Below are positions 1 to 8,164 of a stretch of 42,954 nucleotides of DNA, in pieces (the stretch's first letter is position 1; each line of letters starts with the position of its first letter). This DNA is from Solirubrobacterales bacterium. GTDB lineage: Bacteria > Actinomycetota > Thermoleophilia > Solirubrobacterales > Solirubrobacteraceae. The notes under the pieces are model-generated. The model was not told the origin of the DNA, did no database searches, and worked only from the letters and a program-made list of their open reading frames with translations. Both the position numbers and the translations under genes were made by a program. The stretch lies in the NCBI GenBank assembly GCA_025963965.1, contig JAOPZS010000119.1, positions 1 to 42,954 on the forward strand, given 5' to 3'.

Positions 1-2
1 TC

Positions 3-2738
3 GGCTTCTGGCTTGATCTCGAGCATGCATACCGCACCCTCGACGAGCCCTACATCGAGTCGGTCTGGTGGGCGCTCGCGGAGATCGCGGGTCGCGGGCT
101 GCTGTATGAGGGAAACAAGGTCGTCCCCTACTGCCCGCGCTGCGAGACGACGCTGTCCTCTCACGAGGTCGCGCAGGGGTACCGCGACGTGGTCGACCCG
201 AGCGTCTTCTTGAAGCTGGCTGTGAAGGGCGGCGAGGAGCGACTGCTGGTCTGGACGACGACGCCGTGGACGCTGCCGGGAAACGTCGCCGTTGCCGTCT
301 CGCCGCGTGCGCTGTATGCCCGTGCGCGCGTCGGCGAGGAGACGTTCCTGCTGGCCGACGCGCGCGTCGCGGCGGTGCTGGGCGAGGACGCCGAGGTGCT
401 GGAGCGGATGTCCGGGGCCGAGCTGGCTGAGCGCTATGAGTCCTACGCTGGCCCGATCTTCGACGTCGGGCCGCCCGCGGAGCTCCCGATCCTCACGGAC
501 GAGTTCGTTACGACCGACGACGGCACGGGGATCGTGCACCTGGCGCCGGCGTTCGGCGAGGACGACTACCGGGTCGCCGGAGCCTCCGAGCGGGTCGCCT
601 TCGACCCGAGCAGGTCGGGCACGCTGCCGCGCCCTGTGCGACCCGACGGCACATTCGACGAGACGGTTCGCAACCGGGCCGGCAAGTCCTATGAGGGACG
701 CCAGGTGAAGGACGCCGACGTCACACGGGAGCTGATCGAGGACCTGCGCGAGCAGGGGCTGCTGCTGAAGGTGCAGGACTACGAGCACGCCTACCCGCAC
801 TGCTGGCGCTCGGGCAACGCGCTGATCTACTACGCCAAACCGTCGTGGTACATCGCCACGTCGAAGCTCCGCGACGAGCTGCTGGCGGCCAACGAGACGG
901 TCGCCTGGCACCCGCCGCACGTCAAGCACGGACGCTTCGGCGACTGGCTTCAGAACAACGTCGACTGGGCGCTCTCACGGGAGCGCTACTGGGGCACGCC
1001 GCTGCCAGTCTGGCGCTGCGGGGAGGGGCACACGCACCTGATCGGGTCGTTCGGGGAGCTCGAGGAGCGCGCCGGAGTGGCGCTGGCAGACCACCACCGC
1101 CCGTTCGTCGACGAGCTCACGTTCCAGTGCGTGGAGGAGGGCTGCGGGGAGCCGATGCGGCGCGTGCCGGAGGTGATCGACGTGTGGTTCGACTCGGGGG
1201 CGATGCCGTTCGCGCAGCACCACTTCCCGTTCGAGGGCCAGAGCGAGATGACACAGTTCCCGGCCGATTTCATCTGCGAGGCGCAGGACCAGACGCGCGG
1301 CTGGTTCTACTCGCTGCTTGCAATCTCGACGCTGCTGGGAAAAGGCGCGCCGTACCGGAACGTCGTGTGCCTCGGGCTGATCCTCGACGAGCAGGGACAG
1401 AAGATGTCGAAGTCCAGGGGCAACACGGTCGAGCCGTGGCAGGTGCTCGACACCTACGGCGCCGATGCCTTCCGCTGGTACTTCTTCACCTCCAAGCAGC
1501 CGTGGGACGGGTACCGCTTCTCGGCCGAGACGATCGGCGAGGGGGTGCGGCTGTTCCTCAAGCAGCTGTGGTCGACGTACTACTTCTACGCGCTCTACGC
1601 GCGGGCGGCCGCCGGGCAGCTCGCGGGAGCGGACGCGGGTCAGGAGCAGGACCTCGACCGGTGGGCGCTGTCACGCACGGCCGGCACGGTCGCGCTGGTC
1701 ACCGAGCGCCTGGACGCGTACGACGCCACGACCGCGGGCCGCGCGATCGCAGAGCTTCTGGACGACCTCTCCAACTGGTACGTGCGGCGTTCGCGCCGTC
1801 GCTTCTGGGACGCCGATCCGGCGGCGTTCAGGACGCTGCGCACATGCCTGCTGGCCGTCGTGAAGATGCTCGCCCCGTTCTGTCCGTTCGTGGCGGATGA
1901 GATCTACGACAACCTCGACGGGGAGCACCCCAGCGTGCACCTTTGCGACTTTCCCGCCCCCGAGCAGATCGGCAGGCGCGAGGAGGAGCTCGAGCAGGCG
2001 ATGGCGCTTGCTCGTGAGACGGTGCGGCTTGGGCTGGCGGCGCGCGGCAAGGCGAAGATCAAGATCCGCCAGCCGCTTCGCGAGGCGGCCGTCGTGGCCG
2101 ACGGCCGCGAGCGCGAGGCGATCGAGCGGCTCGTGGACGTCGTGCGGGAGGAGCTGAACGTCGAGCAGGTGCGCTTCGTGGCCGGCGCCGAGGAGCTCGG
2201 CAGCTACGAGATCAAGGCGAACTACCGCACGCTCGGACCTGAGTTCGGCAAGGAGATGCCGCGTGCGGCCGAGGCGATCGCCGCGCTCGATCCGGCGCAT
2301 GTCGCCGCGACGCTGCGCGAGGGCGGCGAGATCGGCATCCTCGTCGGCGGCCGCGACCACACGCTCTCGGCAGAGGACCTGATCCTGACGATGCGAGCGC
2401 CGCAGGGCTACAGCGTCGAGCGCGAGGGCGCCCACGCGGTCGCCCTGGATCTCGAGATCGACGATCACCTGCGAGATGCCGGCCGCGCGCGCGAGGTCGT
2501 CCACGCCGTGCAGAACGCCCGCAAGGCGGCAGGGCTCGCCGTCGAGGACCGGATCGCGCTGGCGCTCGCCGGCGACCCTGCCCTGCTGTCCGCCGCCGAG
2601 GCGCACCGCGACTACCTCGCCGGTGAGACACTCGCCGTCGAGCTGTCGCTGGGCGATGGCGCCGGGGGGTTCGACTACACCGAGACGGCGACGGTCGAGG
2701 GGCTCGATCTCGAGATCGCGCTGAGCCGGACCGGCTGA
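3..2738 (+). CDS. ileS: isoleucyl-tRNA synthetase, 5'-truncated by the window edge
   Basis: Class I aminoacyl-tRNA synthetase that attaches isoleucine to tRNA-Ile. The open frame runs in from the window edge (GFWLDLEHAYRTLDEPYIES...), so the N-terminus and HIGH motif lie outside. Visible parts are the CP1 editing domain (TTPWTLPGN, GTGIVHLAPAFGEDD), the WALSRERYWGTPLPVW segment, the KMSKS loop at 1401-1415 and the anticodon-binding helical domain (SNWYVRRSRRRFW). The C-terminus has no paired-Cys zinc finger of the E. coli type, which fits the eukaryote-like (type 2) IleRS common in Actinobacteria. The frame is intact to the TGA stop. The next gene, trxA, has its own promoter-like box and is probably not cotranscribed. 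Confidence 0.96.
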   Translation, partial: GFWLDLEHAYRTLDEPYIESVWWALAEIAGRGLLYEGNKVVPYCPRCETTLSSHEVAQGYRDVVDPSVFLKLAVKGGEERLLVWTTTPWTLPGNVAVAVSPRALYARARVGEETFLLADARVAAVLGEDAEVLERMSGAELAERYESYAGPIFDVGPPAELPILTDEFVTTDDGTGIVHLAPAFGEDDYRVAGASERVAFDPSRSGTLPRPVRPDGTFDETVRNRAGKSYEGRQVKDADVTRELIEDLREQGLLLKVQDYEHAYPHCWRSGNALIYYAKPSWYIATSKLRDELLAANETVAWHPPHVKHGRFGDWLQNNVDWALSRERYWGTPLPVWRCGEGHTHLIGSFGELEERAGVALADHHRPFVDELTFQCVEEGCGEPMRRVPEVIDVWFDSGAMPFAQHHFPFEGQSEMTQFPADFICEAQDQTRGWFYSLLAISTLLGKGAPYRNVVCLGLILDEQGQKMSKSRGNTVEPWQVLDTYGADAFRWYFFTSKQPWDGYRFSAETIGEGVRLFLKQLWSTYYFYALYARAAAGQLAGADAGQEQDLDRWALSRTAGTVALVTERLDAYDATTAGRAIAELLDDLSNWYVRRSRRRFWDADPAAFRTLRTCLLAVVKMLAPFCPFVADEIYDNLDGEHPSVHLCDFPAPEQIGRREEELEQAMALARETVRLGLAARGKAKIKIRQPLREAAVVADGREREAIERLVDVVREELNVEQVRFVAGAEELGSYEIKANYRTLGPEFGKEMPRAAEAIAALDPAHVAATLREGGEIGILVGGRDHTLSAEDLILTMRAPQGYSVEREGAHAVALDLEIDDHLRDAGRAREVVHAVQNARKAAGLAVEDRIALALAGDPALLSAAEAHRDYLAGETLAVELSLGDGAGGFDYTETATVEGLDLEIALSRTG

Positions 2739-2768
2739 TCGAACCCGGAGCGATCCCGCTTCATTTTG

Positions 2769-2774
2769 TATAGT
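2769..2774 (+). promoter_or_regulatory. -10 box (TATAGT) upstream of trxA
   Basis: TATAGT sits in a short T-rich patch 33 nt before the trxA start. No convincing -35 is present. A transcript from here would carry a leader of about 27 nt with a GAGGAGA ribosome-binding site at about 2794-2800. Confidence 0.45.
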
Positions 2775-2807
2775 GTGTCCTAACCGAACGACCGAGGAGA
2801 CCCCCAA

Positions 2808-3140
2808 ATGGCAGGCACGCTTCCGCAGATCACGGACAACAACTTCGACGCCGAGGTGCTCGAGGCCGAGAAGCCGGTGCTGGTCGACTTCTGGGCGCCG
2901 TGGTGCGGTCCGTGCCGCGTGGTCGCTCCGGTCCTCGAGGAGATCCAGTCCGAGCGGGAGGACATCAAGATCGTCAAGCTCGACATCGACGAGAACCCGC
3001 AGACGGCGGCGCGCTTCCAGGTCCTTTCGATCCCGACGATGATCCTCTTCAAGGGCGGCCAGCCGGTCCACACGGTCATCGGGGCCTACCCCAAGAAGAA
3101 GCTTGAGCAGGAGCTCGAGCCGTCGCTGACCGCGGCGTAG
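2808..3140 (+). CDS. trxA: thioredoxin
   Basis: Cytosolic dithiol-disulfide oxidoreductase that reduces protein disulfides and is re-reduced by thioredoxin reductase. The 110-residue protein is normal thioredoxin length. The WCGPC redox motif places the catalytic cysteines at residues 33 and 36, after the buried Asp of VDFWAPW. The cis-Pro loop is SIPT and the C-terminal FKGGQ strand is typical. The ATG is preceded by a good Shine-Dalgarno sequence (GAGGAGA), so the start is secure. It is convergent with the SpoIIM-like gene. No thioredoxin reductase gene is present in the window. Confidence 0.96.
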   Translation: MAGTLPQITDNNFDAEVLEAEKPVLVDFWAPWCGPCRVVAPVLEEIQSEREDIKIVKLDIDENPQTAARFQVLSIPTMILFKGGQPVHTVIGAYPKKKLEQELEPSLTAA

Positions 3141-3149
3141 GGCCAAGCG

Positions 3150-3175
3150 CTCCGCGCCGAGTGCCGACCGCGGAG
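3150..3175. terminator. inverted repeat between convergent trxA and SpoIIM-like gene
   Basis: CTCCGCG at 3150-3156 pairs with CGCGGAG at 3169-3175 across a 12-nt loop. No T-tract follows. Its place between two convergent genes makes a bidirectional terminator plausible but weak. Confidence 0.3.
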
Positions 3176-3215
3176 TAGAGCCCGGCGCCTCGGCGCTGAG
3201 CCTCGTCGTATGCCG

Positions 3216-3965
3216 TCAGCGGATGATCACGGTCCAACCTTCCGAGTGGCGCACGATCGGCGGATGCAGGTGGGTGACGGCTTCGAACAGGTGCGGCGAG
3301 ACGTACACCTCGATGAACGCTGCGACCACGAGTACAGGTACGGCGATCGCCACCGTCACGAGCGTCGCAGCCAGCAGCTGCTCCCACTCGCCGTTGCGGC
3401 TCGCCAGGATCCAGGCGGCCAGCGGCAGGAAAAGCGCGATCAGCTCGGGGATGGCGTGTGGGAGCACACACAGCAGCAGCAGCGCCGGTGAGACCTGCAG
3501 GAAGTTCGAGATGCCGGCGAGCGTGTGGCCGATCAGGTAGGCCTGAGCGCTCAGCGAGAACGTCGTCGCCAACACGACGAAGCCGATCGCCAGGCGTCCG
3601 CCGTGCTCGTGCAGCCAGCGTGAGACGCCCTTGTGGTGCTCGGCCTGCATCGGCAGCGAGCTGCCGGCGATGAACCCTGCCACGCACGCCATCCCGTGGA
3701 GCGCGAGCACGAGCAGGTTCGAGCGCAGCACGTGCAGCACGTCGCCGATGTCGCCGACGGCGAACGGCGGCTGCAGCTGGAGAAAACGCGAATAGCGATT
3801 GTCGAGGGACGCGACGACCCAGACCGCCGCAAGGAGGCCCCCCGCCGCAGCGGCCGACCCGGTGACCCATCGCCCGACCACGGCTCCCGGGTTGCGTTGC
3901 CAGCCGTCCAGCGTCTCCCGGGTGTGCCGCACGCCGTGGGCGAACGCATAGGCGGAGGTGTCCAT
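3216..3965 (-). CDS. SpoIIM-like (DUF95) integral membrane protein
   Basis: A 249-residue multipass membrane protein resembling the stage II sporulation protein M family. It has about five hydrophobic segments (roughly residues 33-53, 83-105, 124-145, 155-178, 190-215). The PHAIPELIALFLPLAAW segment near residue 170 matches the family's conserved PHGxxEL signature. In Bacillus, SpoIIM acts in a peptidoglycan-remodelling engulfment complex, but relatives are widespread in non-sporulating bacteria with unknown roles. No other sporulation genes are seen, so a sporulation role should not be assumed. The ATG at 3965 follows a GAGGTGA ribosome-binding site. It lies 81 nt downstream of the glycosyltransferase gene on the same strand. 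Confidence 0.8.
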   Translation of the reverse strand: MDTSAYAFAHGVRHTRETLDGWQRNPGAVVGRWVTGSAAAAGGLLAAVWVVASLDNRYSRFLQLQPPFAVGDIGDVLHVLRSNLLVLALHGMACVAGFIAGSSLPMQAEHHKGVSRWLHEHGGRLAIGFVVLATTFSLSAQAYLIGHTLAGISNFLQVSPALLLLCVLPHAIPELIALFLPLAAWILASRNGEWEQLLAATLVTVAIAVPVLVVAAFIEVYVSPHLFEAVTHLHPPIVRHSEGWTVIIR

Positions 3966-4046
3966 TCACCTCGTCATCGGCGCCGGGCAGGCGCGACATA
4001 AGAGCTCGCCGCCACGGCCGGGCGAATTTCCAGGGACCGGGCCGGG

Positions 4047-4766
4047 TCAGCCGAAGCGCAGCAGCGGCACCAGCCACATCGCCTCGGCGGCGATCTTCCA
4101 CGACATCTTGCTCTGGCCGTGCTGGCGGTCGCGGAACGTGATCGGCACCTCGACGACGTTGAAGCCCCTCTGCACGGCCCGATAGGTGAGCTCGACCTGG
4201 AAGGCGTACCCGCGCGAGCGCACCGTCGCGAAGTCGATCGCTTCGAGCACCTCACGGCGAAAGCACTTGAATCCGCCCGTCAGGTCGCGGATCTTCAGCC
4301 CGAGCACGATCCGCGCGTACATCGAGCCCCCCTCGCTGATGAAGCGCCGCAGCATCCCCCAGTCCGTGACGCCGCCGCCGGCGACGTAGCGGGAGCCGAG
4401 CGCCAGGTCGGCGCCGCCGCGTACCGCCTCGAGCAGCCGCCCGAGGTCCGCCGGGTCGTGCGAGAAGTCCGAGTCCATCTCCATCACGTAGCCGGCGCCC
4501 TCGCCGAGCGCATGCGCGAAGCCCGCGAGGTACGCCGGACCGATGCCGGCCTTCTCGGTGCGGTGCAGGACGCGCACCCACTCGTGGCGCTCGGCCATCG
4601 CGTCGGCCAGCCGGCCCGTTCCGTCTGGGGAGCCGTCGTCGACCACGAGGATCCGAAAGCCCTCGGGAGCCGCCTTGGCCAGCACGTCGCCGGCAGCCGT
4701 CAGGACCGCCTCGACGTTGGCCGCCTCGTTGTATGTCGGCAGTATCAGCCAGGGCTCGCCGGGCAT
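4047..4766 (-). CDS. polyprenol (dolichyl)-phosphate hexose synthase, GT2 family
   Basis: Probable GT-A glycosyltransferase that moves a hexose, typically mannose, from a nucleotide sugar to polyprenyl phosphate at the inner membrane face. The 239-residue protein has LPTYNEAANV at residues 9-18, VVDDGSPDGT with Asp43-Asp44, a metal-binding DSD at 98-100 and the family segments DLTGGFKCF, SRGYAFQVELTY and QSKMSW. There is no C-terminal membrane extension, so it is the soluble Dpm1 type. The frame stays open far upstream across polX on the other strand. I place the start at the ATG at 4766 because family homology begins there. A TAGGGT box lies 11 nt before it, and it diverges from polX. Confidence 0.88.
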   Translation of the reverse strand: MPGEPWLILPTYNEAANVEAVLTAAGDVLAKAAPEGFRILVVDDGSPDGTGRLADAMAERHEWVRVLHRTEKAGIGPAYLAGFAHALGEGAGYVMEMDSDFSHDPADLGRLLEAVRGGADLALGSRYVAGGGVTDWGMLRRFISEGGSMYARIVLGLKIRDLTGGFKCFRREVLEAIDFATVRSRGYAFQVELTYRAVQRGFNVVEVPITFRDRQHGQSKMSWKIAAEAMWLVPLLRFG

Positions 4767-4838
4767 CGGTGCGGCGTACCCTAGAGCGTGGTGGCGATGC
4801 TCGCCCCGGGAGTGGACGGTGTGGCACGTCGCTGCCCC

Positions 4839-4844
4839 TAGGCT
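4839..4844 (+). promoter_or_regulatory. leaderless -10 box TAGGCT, 6 nt before polX GTG
   Basis: TAGGCT is followed by exactly 6 nt and the GTG start of polX. No Shine-Dalgarno sequence is present. This is the spacing expected when transcription begins on the start codon, and it recurs at several genes here. Confidence 0.5.
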
Positions 4845-4850
4845 GGTGCC

Positions 4851-6605
4851 GTGGCCGCCGACCCGAGCAACGCCCAGATCGCAGATGCGCTGCAGGAACT
4901 CGGCGACCTCTACGAGCTCGACGGAGCGATCGTCCACCGGGTCGTGGCCTACCGCTCGGCCGCCAAGGCCGTGCGCGAGGCCTCCGTGTCGGTCGCCGCG
5001 CGAGCCCGTGAGGGCCGCGCCAGCGAGCTGCCCGGGATCGGCAAGACGCTGCAGGAGAAGATCCTGGCGCTGGCCGAGACGGGCACGATCCCCGCGGCCG
5101 AGCGGCTGCGCGCCAAGTTCCCCCCCGGGCTGATCGCGCTCACGCGCCTGCCGGGCCTCGGTCCCAAGCGCGCCAGGCTGCTCTACTCGGAGCTCGGCGT
5201 CGACTCCCCGGAGGCGCTGCGCGAGGCCGCCGAGGGACAGCGGCTCCGCTCCGTCAAGGGACTCGGCCCGAAGTTCGAGCAGAGCATGCTCGCCGCTCTC
5301 GAGCGGGCCGGGCAGCAGCCGCCGGACGGGGGCGGCCGTGTGCTGCTGCCGCGCGCCATGCAGATCGGCGAGGCGCTCGTCGCGGGGCTGCTGGACGGCG
5401 CCGGTGAGGACGCCAGGGTGGAGCTGGCCGGATCGATACGCCGGCGGGCCGACAGCGTCAAGGACATCGACATCGTCGCCGTGACCGACGATCCCGCCGC
5501 GCTGCTGGAGCGCCTCGGCGGGCTCGAGGAGATCGAGCGCGTGAGCTCCTCGGGCAGCGCCGGAGCGCGCGCCCGAACCCACGCCGGCGTGGGGGTCGAC
5601 CTGCGCATCGCCGCGCCCGGCGCGCTCGGCTCGCTGCTGCAGCACTTCACCGGCTCCGGCGCACACAACACGGCGCTGCGCGAGGCCGCAGTCAGGCGCG
5701 GGCTGCACGTCTCCGAGTACGGGATCCTCGACGACGCGACCGGCGAGACCGAGCCGTTCGCGACCGAGCGCGATGTCTACGCGCGCCTCGGCCTCGCCTA
5801 CATCGAGCCCGAGCTGCGCGAGAATCGAGGCGAGCTCGCCGCCGCGGCCGACGGCACGCTGCCACGGCTGATCGAGCTGGCCGACATCAGGGGCGATTTG
5901 CACAGCCACACGATCGCCTCGGACGGGCACTACACGATCGAGGAGATGGGCCGCGCAGCTCGCGAGCTCGGCCACGAGTACCTGGCGATCACCGATCATT
6001 CCGCCAGCCACGGCTTCGGGAACGCCGTCTCCGCCGAGCAGCTCGAACGGCAGATCGAGCTCGTCGCCGAGGCCAACGAGCGGGTGGACGGCATCGAGCT
6101 GCTGGCCGGCAGCGAGGTCAACATCCTGCCGGACGGCTCGCTCGACTACGACGACGAGCTGCTCGCCCGGCTCGACTGGGTGATCGCGAGCGTCCACACC
6201 TCCTTCGGCGCCTCCGAGCAGGCGATGACCGAGCGGATGATCACAGCCATCGAGCACCCGCTCGTGCGGGCGATCGGCCATCCGACGGGACGCAAGATCG
6301 AGCAGCGCGACCCCTACGCGCTCGACCTCGAGGCGGTCTTCGCCGCTGCCGCCCGCGCCGGGACGATGCTCGAGATCAACGCGAATCCCGACCGCCGCGA
6401 CCTCTCCGACGTGCATGCCAGGGCCGCCGCGCGCGCCGGCGTGCAGATCCTGATCGACTCCGACGCCCACCGCACGGACACGCTCGGCAACATGCGCTGG
6501 GGCATCGCCACGGCCCGGCGCGCGTGGCTGAGCGCCGATCAGGTCGCCAACACGCGGCCGTGGTCGAAGCTACGCCGCAAGCGCCGGCCGCGCCCCGCGA
6601 AGTAG
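4851..6605 (+). CDS. polX: DNA polymerase X family protein with C-terminal PHP domain
   Basis: Repair polymerase of the bacterial/archaeal PolX type. The N-terminal part fills small gaps, and the PHP domain provides metal-dependent 3'-5' exonuclease or phosphodiesterase activity in characterised homologues. The 584-residue protein has helix-hairpin-helix segments (LPGIGKTLQEKI near 60, LPGLGPKRARLL near 103, VKGLGPKFEQ near 139). The polymerase palm has GSIRRR followed by Asp205 and Asp207 (KDIDIVAV), with the third Asp at 250 (GVDLRI). The PHP metal site begins at Asp349-His351-His353 (DLHSHT), with later LAITDHS and IDSDAH motifs. All expected catalytic residues appear present. The GTG start is supported by a leaderless box. 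The last 36 nt overlap the antiparallel glycosyltransferase gene. Confidence 0.94.
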   Translation: MAADPSNAQIADALQELGDLYELDGAIVHRVVAYRSAAKAVREASVSVAARAREGRASELPGIGKTLQEKILALAETGTIPAAERLRAKFPPGLIALTRLPGLGPKRARLLYSELGVDSPEALREAAEGQRLRSVKGLGPKFEQSMLAALERAGQQPPDGGGRVLLPRAMQIGEALVAGLLDGAGEDARVELAGSIRRRADSVKDIDIVAVTDDPAALLERLGGLEEIERVSSSGSAGARARTHAGVGVDLRIAAPGALGSLLQHFTGSGAHNTALREAAVRRGLHVSEYGILDDATGETEPFATERDVYARLGLAYIEPELRENRGELAAAADGTLPRLIELADIRGDLHSHTIASDGHYTIEEMGRAARELGHEYLAITDHSASHGFGNAVSAEQLERQIELVAEANERVDGIELLAGSEVNILPDGSLDYDDELLARLDWVIASVHTSFGASEQAMTERMITAIEHPLVRAIGHPTGRKIEQRDPYALDLEAVFAAAARAGTMLEINANPDRRDLSDVHARAAARAGVQILIDSDAHRTDTLGNMRWGIATARRAWLSADQVANTRPWSKLRRKRRPRPAK

Positions 6606-7628
6606 CCGCGGAAGCAGCTGCTGCGCGACCAGCGCGTCGAGCGCCGCCGTTCGCAGCGGCGCAAGCTCGGCCAGTGCGCGCGCCGCGTATCCCTGCCGGT
6701 CCGGGTGCGCCAGCGCGCGCGACAGCGCCGCCGCCAGGTCCTCCTCGACGAGTCCCGCCTCCAGCCGGCGGGCGATCGGCAGCGCCGCGTACGGGCCCGG
6801 CGCGGGCGTGGTCGCCAGCAGGCACCCGTCGGCCAGCGCCTCGAGTTGCGCCTGCCCGTAGTCCTCCCGGCGCGGCGCCGTGACGAACACGCGCGCCCGG
6901 CGCAGCAGCGCGCGGTACTCCGGCGCGGCGAGCCTGCCCACGTCGCGCACGCCGGGCTCTGCGGCGAGGTCGATCCCTGCGCCTCGCAGCTCCTCCGGCG
7001 AGGCGCCCGCCACGATCAGCTCCGCCCCCTCCTCCGCCGCCGGCCGCGCCTGGCGCCAAGCCGCCAGCACCCGGTCGAGACCCTTCTTCACGGGATTGCC
7101 GGCATAGGTGATCGCGGCCAGATCGCGCGCAGCGGGATCTCCCGACGGCTCGACCGGGAGCGGCACGATCAGCGTCCGCGCGGCCGAATCCGGGCCGAGG
7201 CCCGTCTCGGCCAGGCCGCCGGCGCTGAGCGGCAGGAGCAGCGGCGCCCGCTCCAGGCGACGACGCTCTGCCGGACGCTGCCAGAGGCCGTGGCGGCCCG
7301 GCCGGTTGCCCGCCGCCGGCGCGTCGAAGCGGATCGCTCCCGGCACCGGCCAGAGCAGCGCTGCGGTCGTCGTCGAGTAGACGATCGAGCGCGGCGCACA
7401 GGCCTGCAGCGCCTCCGTCGCTGCTGCGCGGGCGGCACGTGCCCAGGCGAGGTCGGTGAGCATCAGCGTGCGCCTCGCCCCCGGCCGCGCGGCGCCGGCC
7501 AGCGCGACGCTCGCCCCGGCGCGGCGCAGCGACGCGGCCAGCTCCTCGTCGGCGGCCCGCAGCCCTGTCGTCGAGCCCAGCGAGACGATCAGCACGTCGA
7601 CCGCGCCGGTCGCGGCGGACGGGCTCAT
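6570..7628 (-). CDS. GT-B (GT4-like) glycosyltransferase
   Basis: A 352-residue protein with the two-domain layout of GT-B glycosyltransferases. An N-terminal Rossmann-like strand (VDVLIVSLGSTTG) is followed by a donor-binding half with ITYAGNPVKKGLDRVL, a PGVRDVGRL segment and the acidic EDYGQAQLEALADG stretch, which matches the E-x7-E donor-phosphate motif of GT4 enzymes. Donor and acceptor cannot be read from sequence. It is the last gene of a three-gene operon: the preceding stop and this ATG are one nucleotide apart (TGAGATG), implying coupled translation. Neighbouring otsB hints at a trehalose or surface-glycan role, but that is context only. Its 3' end overlaps polX by 36 nt. Confidence 0.75.
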   Translation of the reverse strand: MSPSAATGAVDVLIVSLGSTTGLRAADEELAASLRRAGASVALAGAARPGARRTLMLTDLAWARAARAAATEALQACAPRSIVYSTTTAALLWPVPGAIRFDAPAAGNRPGRHGLWQRPAERRRLERAPLLLPLSAGGLAETGLGPDSAARTLIVPLPVEPSGDPAARDLAAITYAGNPVKKGLDRVLAAWRQARPAAEEGAELIVAGASPEELRGAGIDLAAEPGVRDVGRLAAPEYRALLRRARVFVTAPRREDYGQAQLEALADGCLLATTPAPGPYAALPIARRLEAGLVEEDLAAALSRALAHPDRQGYAARALAELAPLRTAALDALVAQQLLPRLLRGARPALAA

Positions 7629-7629
7629 C

Positions 7630-8160
7630 TCAGGTGACTGCCCCGTTGACGCTCTCCGCGCGGATCGCTTTGAAGCCCGGCGTACGCAGCAGCGCGATCG
7701 GTCGCAGGGGTGACGTCCGGCGGACGTAGAAGCTGGCCCCATCGCGCTCCTCGATCGCCGCAACGGCGGCGTCCTGCCGGCGCCAGGCGAGCGCCCAGAT
7801 GATCGCGAAGCCCGCCGCGATGCCAGGGACCTGTGGCGCCAGGAACGCCAGGCCGCCTGCGAGCAGGGTGAAGATGAGCAGTGGCCACAACCGGTTCAGG
7901 AGGATCGCGCTGGGGTGCTGCTCGGGCAGCGTCGTGCTCGACTTGGCGTCCGCCAGCAGGCGCGCGATCGGCGGGCTCGTCGCGGCGCGACGGCCCATCC
8001 GCAGACCGACCACGCTCGCCACCACCCACCAGCCGACCGACACCTCGACGAGCAGCTGGTTGGAGTCGGCCGCCGCCGCCAGCACGGTGATGACGCCGAG
8101 CGCCGTGGCCGCCCCGGCGCTTAGCAGCACAGTGGTGCGGAGGAAGTCGACGAACCGCAC
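7630..8160 (-). CDS. small integral membrane protein, function unknown
   Basis: A 176-residue protein with two hydrophobic pairs: about residues 8-50 (TVLLSAGAATALGVITVLAA, VGWWVVASVVGL) and about 90-125 (LWPLLIFTLLAGGLAFL, AGFAIIWALAW). A basic cytosolic C-terminus with VRRTSPLRPIALLRTPGFK follows. I do not recognise a family. The GTG start at 8160 lies 4 nt after the otsB stop, and its stop is 1 nt from the glycosyltransferase ATG. It is therefore the middle gene of a coupled operon and may anchor or assist the glycosyltransferase. Confidence 0.7.
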   Translation of the reverse strand: MRFVDFLRTTVLLSAGAATALGVITVLAAAADSNQLLVEVSVGWWVVASVVGLRMGRRAATSPPIARLLADAKSSTTLPEQHPSAILLNRLWPLLIFTLLAGGLAFLAPQVPGIAAGFAIIWALAWRRQDAAVAAIEERDGASFYVRRTSPLRPIALLRTPGFKAIRAESVNGAVT

Positions 8161-8164
8161 GGCG

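Noticed and set aside
1671-3146. 491-residue open frame on the minus strand across ileS and trxA
   Set aside because: It lies antisense to two clear genes and has the Arg/Asp/Leu/His-rich composition of a GC-rich shadow frame, with no recognisable motif.
4767-6470. Extended N-terminus of the glycosyltransferase running antisense to polX
   Set aside because: Homology to the GT2 family starts at 4766; upstream residues are low-information antisense of polX.
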